Assembly (NCBI GenBank): GCA_030041375.1
Contig: JASHOA010000030.1
Span: 59,813-123,812, forward strand
DNA length: 64,000 nucleotides
Reading direction: 5' to 3'
DNA from: Acetobacteraceae bacterium
GTDB lineage: Bacteria > Pseudomonadota > Alphaproteobacteria > Acetobacterales > Acetobacteraceae
This document shows positions 18,141 through 26,449 of the stretch, piece after piece. The notes under the pieces are model-generated. The model was not told where the DNA came from and searched no databases. It saw only the letters and a list, made by a program, of their open reading frames with translations. Positions within the stretch are counted from its first letter, which is position 1; each line of letters begins with the position of its first letter. A program made the translations under genes and the position numbers.

Positions 18141-18220
18141 GCCCTCACCCCAAACCCCTCACCGGGCTCCCAGCAAAGTCTCGGGACTTTGCTGGGAGCC
18201 TGGCCCGGAGGGAGAGGGGG
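18141..18220. repeat. Palindromic extragenic element with a 16-bp perfect stem
   Basis: GGCTCCCAGCAAAGTC (18165-18180), a 4-nt loop TCGG, and the exact complement (18185-18200). The outer arms (CCCCTCACCGGGC and GCCCGGAGGGAGAGGGG) extend the pairing imperfectly. The CCCTC...GAGGG frame is typical of dispersed REP/MITE-like elements in G+C-rich genomes. It sits between the start of pyrB and the end of the ABM-domain gene, both on the minus strand, so it may also terminate the latter's transcript. The rest of the 18107-18489 gap holds nothing I recognise. Confidence 0.7.
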
Positions 18221-18489
18221 ATATGACGCGGATGGCGCGCGGAGCGCCTGTGTCACGCATACGGGCGCCACGAGCCGTCCGCCGAAGCAGCAGTGAATTC
18301 TTCCCGGTTCTGCGGCGTGCTCGCGCCAGCCGATGCCCTCGGAGTTCAAAAAGGAGGTACAAGTGTCCTGCCCCCGACGTTTGCTGCCGCCGGCAGCAAA
18401 CGAAAGGGGATGAGAGGCCACTGAAAATAAAGAGGCGTGTGCCGACCGCTAGAGTGCATCCCACGGTATCAAGCGTTGGAGTCGGCACA

Positions 18490-18930
18490 CTAGCGGGTGA
18501 AGCCGTCGAACGTGCTCATGTAAACCGGGTTCAACCCGGCAATCGCCTTCTTCGCTGCCGCGTCCGGTGCGCCGAAGACGACGAAGCTGGACGGCTTGGC
18601 GAGCGCGAAGAATTGCCTGGCGAAGGCGCCGAAATCCTTCCCGTGCTCGATCAAGGCCTCCGAATCCGCATAGCGCTCGACGACCGCGATCGTGTCCTGA
18701 CTGGCGTTGACGTTCCACTCGTATTCGAGTGTGCCCGGCTCCTTTTGCGCGGCCGCTACGATTTGCGCGACGAGTTGCTTCACTTGATCGAACTGGCCGG
18801 GCTGCACCTTCAAGGTCAACACCCAGAAGACCTGACTGCTTCCGACCGCTGGCTTCACCTCCTGCGCGGCAGCGGGCAGCGTCACGGCGCCGAGCGCGAC
18901 CAGCGCCCATATCATCGCTTTCGCCAGCAT
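18490..18930 (-). CDS. Exported antibiotic-biosynthesis-monooxygenase (ABM/YgiN-like) domain protein
   Basis: 146 residues from an ATG preceded by GGGAGG; a longer frame upstream is not needed. The first ~22 residues form a signal peptide ending 'PAAAQ'. The remainder fits the dimeric ferredoxin-like ABM fold: 'VFWVLTLKVQPGQFDQVK', 'EPGTLEYEWNV' and 'ERYADSEALIEHG'. ABM proteins include small quinol monooxygenases and heme-degrading enzymes; the periplasmic location is unusual for the family and the substrate is unknown. Confidence 0.8.
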   Translation of the reverse strand: MLAKAMIWALVALGAVTLPAAAQEVKPAVGSSQVFWVLTLKVQPGQFDQVKQLVAQIVAAAQKEPGTLEYEWNVNASQDTIAVVERYADSEALIEHGKDFGAFARQFFALAKPSSFVVFGAPDAAAKKAIAGLNPVYMSTFDGFTR

Positions 18931-19079
18931 ATTCCTCCCTTTCCCTCGGGCCCGCCCGAACACCCGTCCCGGCCGAGCGCTTCTGCCGATCGACGAAACT
19001 ATCCGACAGGCTCCGCGACGAAGCAAGCCGCCCCGGCTTCGCATCCCAACCGCCGATCGCCCCCGGCAGGTGATCGCTC

Positions 19080-20099
19080 AATGAAATATCAGCCCTCCGG
19101 ATTGCCCACCCTGGGCGGCACCGCGATGAACGGCCGGTTGCTGGAACCGTCGGCGCCTCATGGCGGCAGATCCGCGCGTCCAGCGTGACCTCGAGCGTCG
19201 CCGGACGGGTCAGGAATGCCAGCATCTCGATCCGGTTCGCGACCGCTGTTGCGCCCGTTCTCCGGAACTCGGCAGGTCTGCCGGGTGCCGGCGGAATGAT
19301 CTCCGCCCGCTCGCAATAATATATGATATATGGTGTCGCGGACGATCCGCGGTGGTGCGCCGGTCTTGAACCAGTCATTGAAATACGCACTCAGGTCATA
19401 AAAGAGAAACTGCGCGCCGACCGAGGGCGAGATCGCGGTCGACTCCGAATAGTCGTTCCACGTCATCGGATCCACCAGCCGCATCGCGTGCCGGATGGCC
19501 TCGCCCCACAGGAGACGGAAGGCGTCGGTGTTGCGCGTTTCCCGGAACCGCAGAACTTTGGGACGCACATCGTCCGGTGCGACCGGCTCATGACCTCCGG
19601 GGTCGGCGGTTCCATTGCCGTGAAAAAGCCATGGAAGCCGCCATTCTCGATGGAGTCGACATCACGCTCACCCCACGCGGAGATGGCAAAGCTCAAAGGG
19701 GCGAAGGCCACGGACCCGCCGGAGCGGCCTGTTCCTGAGGTAGCCCCCGATCCGACGGAACTGCCCCGCCCGCCCTCCGGATTGAGCAGCACACAATTGT
19801 ATGCATTACTGTCGGCAGGCATGTTGCCGAGCGCCCATGGATAAGGCGGGAAGGAGTGCGCATAAAGTCGTGTGCGGGGCCGCCCGCGGCACCGCATCGG
19901 CGGGACTTTCGAACGGCAGGACGCCGGGCAGGGATTCCCGGGCGACGAAGAAAGCGGCGGTGTGGCGGATCTGCACCCAATCAGCCGCCGTCGGAAGCTC
20001 TTCCGCACGGCTGGCGAACGGCCGGAGCAGGATCAGGACAGGGAGCGCCCCGGTCAGGATGGACAGCTCGCAAACCGTGCGTCGCAATGGCCTGTCCAT
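19080..20099 (-). pseudogene. Glycoside hydrolase family 71-like (alpha-1,3-glucanase-like) gene broken by several frameshifts
   Basis: Four frames must be joined: (a) from an ATG at 20099, a hydrophobic leader 'ILTGALPVLILLRPFASRAE'; (b) 'LYAHSFPPYPWALGNMPADS' and 'FAISAWGERDVDSIENGGFH'; (c) 'DPMTWNDYSESTAISPSVG' with 'AYFNDWFKTGAPP'; (d) 'ANRIEMLAFLTRPATLEVTL'. The FPPYP...PAD opening and the TWNDYSES segment are hallmarks of GH71 enzymes. Total coding content (~340 codons) is below the usual size, so part of the barrel is probably missing between (b) and (c). The end near 19080 is approximate. Confidence 0.75.
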
Positions 20100-20343
20100 G
20101 TCGCTGCTCCTGCATCCTGGAACGCTGCCGCAGGAAGTTCTCACCGTGCGGGCAAGGCGCAACATCCGGTTTCCGCTGCCGAGCGGCGCACGGTCTGTGT
20201 GCTTTGGGTACCAAGTCCGGTACCCATTTGTGACTTTTCTGCGCTCACGGCTCCACCCGATCAATACCGGCTCGACTCGGAGCGGCGCGGCTGGTTACAT
20301 TGCAGCACGATTTGCGGCAATACGCGACAAAGCGGGCGGTGGC

Positions 20344-20874
20344 ATGAAACTCGACCGAATTCCTGTTCCGCAACGAAAGAGCAGGGCGAGGTCGGAGGCC
20401 AGCGACAGGAAGAGCACCGCCGGCCGTGTTGACAGGTCGTTCGCCTGTTCGTTCGCCGAGCTGCAGTTCGACAACCAGGTTGCCGGCGCTGCCGACGCCC
20501 CACGATTCGAGATCTCCCGTCCGTTCCTGATCCGCCTGCTGCGCCCCATGTTCGCCATCGTGCGCTTCGACCCGGCCTGGTATCAGGCCGCCTATCCGGA
20601 CATCAACGCCGCCTGCCGCGCCGGCGCGCTGACGGATCTCAAGGGCCATTATTGCGAATTCGGATTCTTCGAGCATCGCCTGCCCTGCTTCGTGCGCGTT
20701 GACGAGACATTCTACGTCACCGAGTACCCCGACATCGGCATCGCCATCTCCGAGGGCCGGCTCGCCTCCGCACAGTGGCATTTCGAGACCTTCGGCTTTC
20801 GCGAGGGCCGCCTGCCGTCGCGCGGCTGGCGGTTCTCCGACCTTCTGCTTGACGATCCGATCGCGCCCCGATAA
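20344..20874 (+). CDS. Protein with two 'YPD' ~50-residue repeats, near glycosyltransferases
   Basis: 176 residues from the ATG at 20344. The second half has two tandem repeats of the form F/V-D-x2-(W/F)Y-x3-YPDI...HY/HFxxFGFxExRLP ('VRFDPAWYQAAYPDI', then 'VRVDETFYVTEYPDIGIAI'). This repeat is common next to or inside glycosyltransferases of alphaproteobacteria; a third copy begins the next gene. The first ~60 residues are polar and Arg/Lys-rich. Function unknown; a carbohydrate- or complex-binding role is inferred only from company. Confidence 0.7.
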   Translation: MKLDRIPVPQRKSRARSEASDRKSTAGRVDRSFACSFAELQFDNQVAGAADAPRFEISRPFLIRLLRPMFAIVRFDPAWYQAAYPDINAACRAGALTDLKGHYCEFGFFEHRLPCFVRVDETFYVTEYPDIGIAISEGRLASAQWHFETFGFREGRLPSRGWRFSDLLLDDPIAPR

Positions 20875-20879
20875 CCGCC

Positions 20880-20932
20880 ACTCTTGCGCAAGAGTTGGGT
20901 GGCGATCCCCGCTCACGGCCGGGCGTGAGCGG
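20880..20932. promoter_or_regulatory. Two adjacent hairpins between the YPD-repeat gene and GT2
   Basis: ACTCTTGCGCAAGAGT (20880-20895) is a perfect palindrome, and CCGCTCACG-GCCGGG-CGTGAGCGG (20909-20932) is a 9-bp stem with a 6-nt loop. They fill the short gap before the GT2 start. They may attenuate or terminate transcription, or mask the ribosome binding site (the second hairpin ends 8 nt before the ATG). No U-tract follows. Confidence 0.5.
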
Positions 20933-20940
20933 AGCCGGTG

Positions 20941-22440
20941 ATGGACGCAGAGCTTGCCTATCTCAAGCGCTACCCCGACGTGGCCGCGGCCATCAAGGCA
21001 GGGAAGGTCACCTCGGCGCTCGAACATTTTCTGAACTATGGGCGCTTCGAGGGCCGGGTCTGGCTCGGCCCGGAAGGATCGGAAGCAGCCCGGGGCTCAC
21101 CGCCCGCCGAGCCGCCGGCCCCTGAGGCGGCAGCCCCTCCGCATAGCTGCGATGCCGTCCTCCTCACCCGGAATTTTCTCTTCGTCGATGGCTGGGCCGA
21201 TGATCGTTTCGATTCCCTCGCCGCCATCGAGATCGCCACCGACGGCGCGCAGGCGGCCCTTCGCCTGCCGCCCTGCCGCTATCGCAGGCAGGACGTCGAG
21301 CAGCATCTCAGCCTCTCCTCACCCTTCGAGAGCGGCTTCTGGCAGCTCTTCGAAATCCCGCCCGAGTTGGGCACGCGCCCGGTCGGGCTCAGGCTCCGGC
21401 TTGCCTCCGGCCAGACTGTCACCCTCAAGGCCGGCAATCTGGTCCGCCTTTCGCCGCGAGAGCATTTCGAGGCCTTCCTCGCTTTCTACGGCCGCCGGCA
21501 GCTCATCGGAAGCCTGGTCGCACGCTCTTTCGCCGAGCTCGATCGGGGCCTTGCCGGAACCATCGAGCACATGCACGATGCCATTCGTGCGACACGCGGA
21601 ACCGCCAGCCAGGGCAGCTACGGCCGCCGTCCGTCCCAGCCCCTCCTCTCATTCGTCTGCTGCATCTACGGCATCCCGGACTTCCTCTTTCTCCAGATCG
21701 CGCAGTTCGCACGCTATTCCAGCCTCGAGCACTGCGAGTTCATCTACGTCAACAACAGCCCCGAGCTCGAAGAAGTGCTGCATCGCGACGCCGAGCTTGC
21801 CGCCTATCTGTTCCGTACCTCGGTGAATGTCATCTCGCTCAACCAGAACACCGGCTTCTCATACGCCAACAATGTTGGAATTGCCGAGGCGCGCGGCCAG
21901 ACCATCGTCGTCATCAATCCGGACGTCTTCCCCTATCGCCCCGAGAGCATCGCGACACTCTCGGCGCTGGCCCAGAAAATCCGCCACAACCTGATCGGCG
22001 GCAAGCTCTTCTATGCCGACGGCACGGTCATGCACGAGGGCATGGTGTTCGTGCCGGATGCGCGCCTCTCGGCGCTCGCCCGCACCAGGGTCTGGACGGT
22101 CGAGCATCTCAGAAAAGGCTTTCCGGATCTCGGGAATGGCGGAACGAGGCCGGTTCCCGCGGTTAGCGGCGCACTCATGGTGTTCGACCGCGCCGATTAC
22201 GACAAGCTCGGCGGTTTCGACGAACACTTCATCTACGGCCACTACGAGGACGCGGATCTCTGCCTCCGCTTCACGGCCCGGGGATGGAAGGTGCTGTGCG
22301 ACGCGGCACTCACCTTCTGGCATTACGAGGGCCGCGGCTCGATCAAGCGCCCTGAACATGCAGGCGCCGCCCACTACAACCGCTGGCTCTTCTCGCGAAA
22401 CTGGTCGGCCTCGCTGACCCGGCAACCGGCCGAGGGCTGA
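20941..22440 (+). CDS. Family 2 glycosyltransferase with N-terminal YPD repeat
   Basis: About 499 residues from the ATG (a GTG precedes it directly). Residues 1-50 are one YPD repeat ('AYLKRYPDVAAAI...HFLNYGRFEGR'). The GT-A domain lies at about 230-490: 'LSFVCCIYGIPDFL', 'NQNTGFSYANNVGI', the metal-site-like 'VVINPDVFPY', and the acceptor region 'GGFDEHFIYGHYEDADLCLR'. This resembles rhamnosyltransferase-like GT2 enzymes that extend surface glycans. The next gene begins directly after its stop, so the two are one unit. Confidence 0.85.
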   Translation: MDAELAYLKRYPDVAAAIKAGKVTSALEHFLNYGRFEGRVWLGPEGSEAARGSPPAEPPAPEAAAPPHSCDAVLLTRNFLFVDGWADDRFDSLAAIEIATDGAQAALRLPPCRYRRQDVEQHLSLSSPFESGFWQLFEIPPELGTRPVGLRLRLASGQTVTLKAGNLVRLSPREHFEAFLAFYGRRQLIGSLVARSFAELDRGLAGTIEHMHDAIRATRGTASQGSYGRRPSQPLLSFVCCIYGIPDFLFLQIAQFARYSSLEHCEFIYVNNSPELEEVLHRDAELAAYLFRTSVNVISLNQNTGFSYANNVGIAEARGQTIVVINPDVFPYRPESIATLSALAQKIRHNLIGGKLFYADGTVMHEGMVFVPDARLSALARTRVWTVEHLRKGFPDLGNGGTRPVPAVSGALMVFDRADYDKLGGFDEHFIYGHYEDADLCLRFTARGWKVLCDAALTFWHYEGRGSIKRPEHAGAAHYNRWLFSRNWSASLTRQPAEG

Positions 22441-23820
22441 ATGCGCATTCTCGAGATCAGCCTCTTTCATCCCGAGCTGATACGCGGCGGCGCCCAGCAG
22501 GCGGCCTATGAGCTCTTCCTCGGCATGCAGCGCAGCGAACTGGACGCGACTCTGCTCGCCTCGGCCGACCTTTCAGGCCCGAACGCGCTTTTCAAGCCCG
22601 GGGCCATCATCACCGGCTTCGATGGCCGGAGGAACGAGTTTCTTTTCCTCTCCGACTCGTTCGACCACGCCTGGCTCCGCAACCTCAATATCCGCTCCCT
22701 CAAATGCTTCGAGGATTTTCTGCTCGATCGCAGGCCGGATGTCATCCACTTCCACCATTTCCTCACCTTCGGGCTCGAGCTCTTCCTGCTTGCCCGCCGT
22801 GCGTTGCCGAAGGCGAAGCTCTTTCTCACGCTGCACGAGTTCCTGGCGATCTGCCGCGCCGATGGACACATGCTGCGCACCTTCGACAAGACCCTCTGCA
22901 CGACCGCTTCGCCGGTGCGCTGCCATCAGTGCTTCCCTGACATTTCGCCGGAAATGTTCCGCTTGCGCGAGGATTGGGTCAAGCACGCCCTCGCCGCCTT
23001 CGACGGATTCATCGCGCCGACCGCCTTCGTGCGCGATCGCTATGCCGCGTGGGGTCTGCCGCCGCACCGGATCCATGTCATCTCGAACGCACAGTCCGAT
23101 TATTCGAGGCTCGAATCCTGGCGCCTCCGCCCGCCCTCGCCGGCCGATCAGATCCGCCGGCACAACCGCTTCGCCTTCTTCGGCCAGCTTGTCGACGTCA
23201 AGGGGCTGGGCGTGGTGTTCGAAGCGCTCGACATCTTCGCCAAACGTTACGAGCAAGAGCTCACGTTCGAGATCAACGGCTCCAACCTCAAATTCGCCTC
23301 CGAGAAGTTCCGCACCCGGTTCGAGGAGTTCGTCTCCGGCAAGCACGGCCTGCCGGAGCGTATCAAGATCACCTGGCACGGCAGCTACGCGATGACCGAC
23401 CTGCCGGCGCGCATGGCGCGGATCGACTGGGTGCTCGTGCCCTCGATCTGGTGGGAGATTTTCGGTCTGGTACTCTCCGAGGCCTTCATGTTCCGCCGCC
23501 CGCCGATCGCCAGCCGCATCGGCGGATTGGCCGAGCGGGTGCGCCACGAAACGGACGGCCTCCTGTTCGACGCCGGAGATGCGGGCGAACTCGCCGACAT
23601 CTTCTACCGCTGCATCACCGAGGACGGCCTCTGGGAACGCCTCAGCTCCGCAAGCCCGGGTGTGCCTTCGGTTGAGAGCGTGGTCGAGCAGCACCTCAAG
23701 GTGTTCGCCGGACGCCCGGCACACGAGCCGCCCCGCGCCGCGCTCCGTAAACCCTCTCCTCTCCCGCTCGGAAAGAATGGCACGCCGCGCCGGGGAAGGG
23801 AGGTGCTGCGCGCCGGCTGA
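22441..23820 (+). CDS. Family 4 glycosyltransferase
   Basis: 459 residues of GT-B fold. N-terminal 'LFHPELIRGGAQQAAYEL' is the glycine-rich acceptor-side loop; 'DVIHFHHFLTFGLE' and 'LTLHEFLAICR' are typical of GT4. The donor-binding C-terminal half has 'FAFFGQLVDVKGLGV' and the E-x7-E motif in 'WWEIFGLVLSEAFMF'. A four-cysteine-like segment ('CTTASPVRCHQC') occurs in the middle, as in some GT4 proteins. The last ~30 residues are basic, low-complexity and look like a read-through tail containing a CCCTCTCC-type repeat. Acts on a surface polysaccharide; sugar unknown. Confidence 0.85.
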   Translation: MRILEISLFHPELIRGGAQQAAYELFLGMQRSELDATLLASADLSGPNALFKPGAIITGFDGRRNEFLFLSDSFDHAWLRNLNIRSLKCFEDFLLDRRPDVIHFHHFLTFGLELFLLARRALPKAKLFLTLHEFLAICRADGHMLRTFDKTLCTTASPVRCHQCFPDISPEMFRLREDWVKHALAAFDGFIAPTAFVRDRYAAWGLPPHRIHVISNAQSDYSRLESWRLRPPSPADQIRRHNRFAFFGQLVDVKGLGVVFEALDIFAKRYEQELTFEINGSNLKFASEKFRTRFEEFVSGKHGLPERIKITWHGSYAMTDLPARMARIDWVLVPSIWWEIFGLVLSEAFMFRRPPIASRIGGLAERVRHETDGLLFDAGDAGELADIFYRCITEDGLWERLSSASPGVPSVESVVEQHLKVFAGRPAHEPPRAALRKPSPLPLGKNGTPRRGREVLRAG

Positions 23821-24077
23821 GGCAAAGCCTCACTCGACGGTCATTTTCGCTGCACGGCATTCCTGTATCGCGAAGAGGTCGATGGCGCCTGCCGGATTTG
23901 CGGATCTCGCATGAACGCTGAGCGTTTCCTCGAATCGGTCTCCATGCCCTAGTTTCGCCATGCCGGGGGCGGATATCCGCGCCTGGCAAGCGCGACCTGC
24001 TGGCACCCGGACAACGGGTGGCGGCGTTTTTGCCATTTGAGCCGCTCCCAGGCTGGGGCGGAGAAGACAGGGCTGCA

Positions 24078-25355
24078 ATGACCGCAAGAACCTACAACAA
24101 CAAGGTCACCCTTCTCCCATCCGAAGACGATTCTCTGATCCGCAAAACCGAGCTGATCATCAGCGCGGTGCTGCGTGGCGGGGTGCTGCTCTCCGTCGCG
24201 GTGATCCTCGGCGGCCTCATCTATCTCTATGCCCTGAAATTCACCGGCAACCTTCACAATTCGACCTACCCTGACACGCTGAGGGACCTCTTCTCCGGCC
24301 TGACAAAGGGGGATCCGCTCTCCATCATCGTACTCGGGCTGATGATCCTGCTGGCCACCCCGGTGGCCCGGGTCGCGGTTTCGATCGCCGCCTTCGCCAT
24401 CGAGGAAGACCGCACCTACGTCGTGATCACGAGCCTCGTGCTGGTGATCCTGATCTTCAGCATCTTCGGGGTCGGAGACTGGCTCGGCCAACCGGGCCCG
24501 ACCGCGATCAAGGACAATACGCTCGGATTTTTCGTCGTCGTTTTTCTGAGTTCGTTGTTCGCGGGGCTGATCGGCGCCCTGGTCGGGCTGGGCGGCGGTG
24601 TTTTCATCGTGCCGATTCTGACGCTCGGCTTTCATGTCCCGTTCACCTTGGCCATCGGGGCCTCGATCGTCTCGGTGATCGCCACTTCGAGCGGCGCCGC
24701 GGCCGCCTATGTCAAGGACCGCATGACCAACCTCCGGGTCGGCATGTTCCTCGAAATCGCCACCACGCTCGGGGCGATCTGCGGCGCGCTGCTGAGCACG
24801 TTCCTCAACGCCCGGGTGCTGTTCGTAGTGTTCGGGCTCGTGCTGCTGGTGTCGGCCCTGCCGCTCCTGATGCGGCTGGGCGAGGAGCTGCCGGAAGGCG
24901 TCAAGAACCACAGATGGGCGGAGAAACTCCGCCTTCCCTCCACCTACCCCGACCGCCGTACCCATGCGGACGTTCCGTACCATGTCGCGCATATCAAGTC
25001 GGGCTTCAGCATGATGTATGTGGCGGGGCTGATGTCCGGGCTGCTCGGCATCGGCAGCGGCACCTTCAAGGTCCTGGCGATGGACACCGCGATGCGCCTG
25101 CCGATGAAGGTTTCCACCACGACGAGCAACTTCATGATCGGCGTGACCGCCGCCGCCTCGGCCGGGATTTTCTTTCAGCGCGGCGACATCGACCCGGTGA
25201 TCGCAGCCCCGGTGGCGCTTGGCGTGTTGTTCGGCGCCACGGCCGGCGCGAAGCTTCTGACCCGAATGTCGAATGTCCGCATCCGCATGGTGTTCGTGCC
25301 GGTGATCGCGCTGGTGGCGCTGAATATGCTGGCGCGGGGCTTCGGCTGGTTCTGA
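24078..25355 (+). CDS. DUF1634-TauE/SafE fusion membrane protein (putative anion or sulfite exporter)
   Basis: 425 residues from the ATG at 24078. Residues ~15-130 carry three membrane spans of the DUF1634 kind ('ISAVLRGGVLLSVAVILGG', 'SIIVLGLMILLATPVARVA'). Residues ~145-425 are a TauE/SafE transporter with its two glycine-rich repeats 'GALVGLGGGVFIVPIL' and 'LMSGLLGIGSGTFKVLAMD'. In many genomes the two are separate neighbouring genes; here they are one polypeptide. Likely exports organosulfonates, sulfite or a similar anion; specificity is inferred from family only. The 23821-24077 gap upstream shows nothing notable. Confidence 0.85.
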   Translation: MTARTYNNKVTLLPSEDDSLIRKTELIISAVLRGGVLLSVAVILGGLIYLYALKFTGNLHNSTYPDTLRDLFSGLTKGDPLSIIVLGLMILLATPVARVAVSIAAFAIEEDRTYVVITSLVLVILIFSIFGVGDWLGQPGPTAIKDNTLGFFVVVFLSSLFAGLIGALVGLGGGVFIVPILTLGFHVPFTLAIGASIVSVIATSSGAAAAYVKDRMTNLRVGMFLEIATTLGAICGALLSTFLNARVLFVVFGLVLLVSALPLLMRLGEELPEGVKNHRWAEKLRLPSTYPDRRTHADVPYHVAHIKSGFSMMYVAGLMSGLLGIGSGTFKVLAMDTAMRLPMKVSTTTSNFMIGVTAAASAGIFFQRGDIDPVIAAPVALGVLFGATAGAKLLTRMSNVRIRMVFVPVIALVALNMLARGFGWF

Positions 25356-25364
25356 GCGCGCGCC

Positions 25365-26171
25365 TCAGGGGCTCATCAGCAGCGGTATCGTGCTGTCCTG
25401 GATCAGCCGGGTCGAGGTCCCCGGCATCAGCCAGTTCAGAATCTCGCCCCGGCGGTAGGCACCCATCACGATCCCGTCCACCTCTGCCTGGTGTGCCTCA
25501 TCGAGCAACACGGTGGCGGTCTTCCGCCCCTCTGCCGCGACCACCCGATAAACCGCGCCTGGAGCAAGCGCCTCCAGGCTCTTGCGGGCCTCGACCAGCA
25601 CCGTCTCGTCCTGCTGCACCGCGATCACGATGACCTCCTCGGCACGGCTGAGAAACGCCCCGAAGGAGGCCACGGCGCGTCGCAGCGGCAGCACGTCCTG
25701 CCAGCCGACCAGCAGGCGACGCCCGAAGCTGCCGTGCCACCCGGGCGGGATCATCACCACCGGATGCCCGGCACGCAGCAATGCTGCGCGCAAAGTCTCG
25801 CGGTGGCCCACCGGCTGCGTGTGCGGCGACGCCAGAATGACCAGGCTCGCCCTGGTGCGATGCGGCCGGAGCGCCCGCCATTCGTCGCCGGTCACTACTT
25901 CGAGCGGCGCCGCCAGGCCGGAATGGCGCGACCAGTCGGCAACCAGGTCGGCCAACATGTCGGTTTCCTTCTGCTCCCGCTCCTCGAGATGCTCCACTTC
26001 GTATTCCGAAAGGTGCTCCTGGGTCGGCAGCACCAGGGACCCCGGGCCCACCTGTACGTGCAGCAGCCGAAGCGGCTGGCCGAGGCTCCGGCTCATGATC
26101 GCGGCAATTTCCAGGCATTCCTGCGCGCCGGTGGTGGAGGCGAGCAGCACAAGGATGTAGGCATCGTCCAT
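25365..26171 (-). CDS. Universal stress protein family (two-domain) protein
   Basis: 268 residues from the ATG at 26171. The N-terminal half has a UspA-like fold ('ILVLLASTTGAQECLEIA', 'PLRLLHVQVG'); the C-terminal half repeats it and ends with 'VDGIVMGAYRRGEILNWLMP' and 'STRLIQDSTIPLLMSP', close to the Usp nucleotide-binding signature G-x2-G-x9-G(S/T). It converges on the TauE/SafE gene with only 9 nt between stops. Role in stress response is inferred. Confidence 0.85.
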   Translation of the reverse strand: MDDAYILVLLASTTGAQECLEIAAIMSRSLGQPLRLLHVQVGPGSLVLPTQEHLSEYEVEHLEEREQKETDMLADLVADWSRHSGLAAPLEVVTGDEWRALRPHRTRASLVILASPHTQPVGHRETLRAALLRAGHPVVMIPPGWHGSFGRRLLVGWQDVLPLRRAVASFGAFLSRAEEVIVIAVQQDETVLVEARKSLEALAPGAVYRVVAAEGRKTATVLLDEAHQAEVDGIVMGAYRRGEILNWLMPGTSTRLIQDSTIPLLMSP

Positions 26172-26321
26172 GGTTGCGGCCTTTCCAGAATTCCGGGGGT
26201 TCGCGCCGGAGGCAGAACGATCCCCGGCGCCACTCCGCTGCATACCATAGAGTGGACCCGGCCCGGCAACCCGGACCCTTCGAGCCTGGCGCCCGGCCGG
26301 CTTCCCTCCTTCGGCCGGGAA

Positions 26322-26449
26322 TGAGCCCGCGATCGCCCGAGGCGGAATCGTCGGAGGGCGTAAATCGCGGGCTCCAACAATGTCCTGGACCCTTGTCGGA
26401 CGGCCCAGTCAGACCGACAAGGGTCTAGCCCGACACGGGTCTAGCCGCC
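26322..26449. repeat. Left copy of an inverted repeat bracketing a three-gene cassette
   Basis: Read on the plus strand this copy pairs with the reverse complement of 29546-29654. The outer ~46 bp are almost identical (GATCGCCCGAGGCGGAATCG...), the middle is diverged, and the inner ~21 bp (CCCGACACGGGTCTAGCCGCC) are identical; the left copy has an extra ~15 bp. It contains two hairpins of its own: GAGCCCGCGAT/ATCGCGGGCTC and ACCCTTGTCGG/CCGACAAGGGT. Its inner end includes the last codons and stop of the denD-like gene. May act as a transcription terminator as well. Confidence 0.8.
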
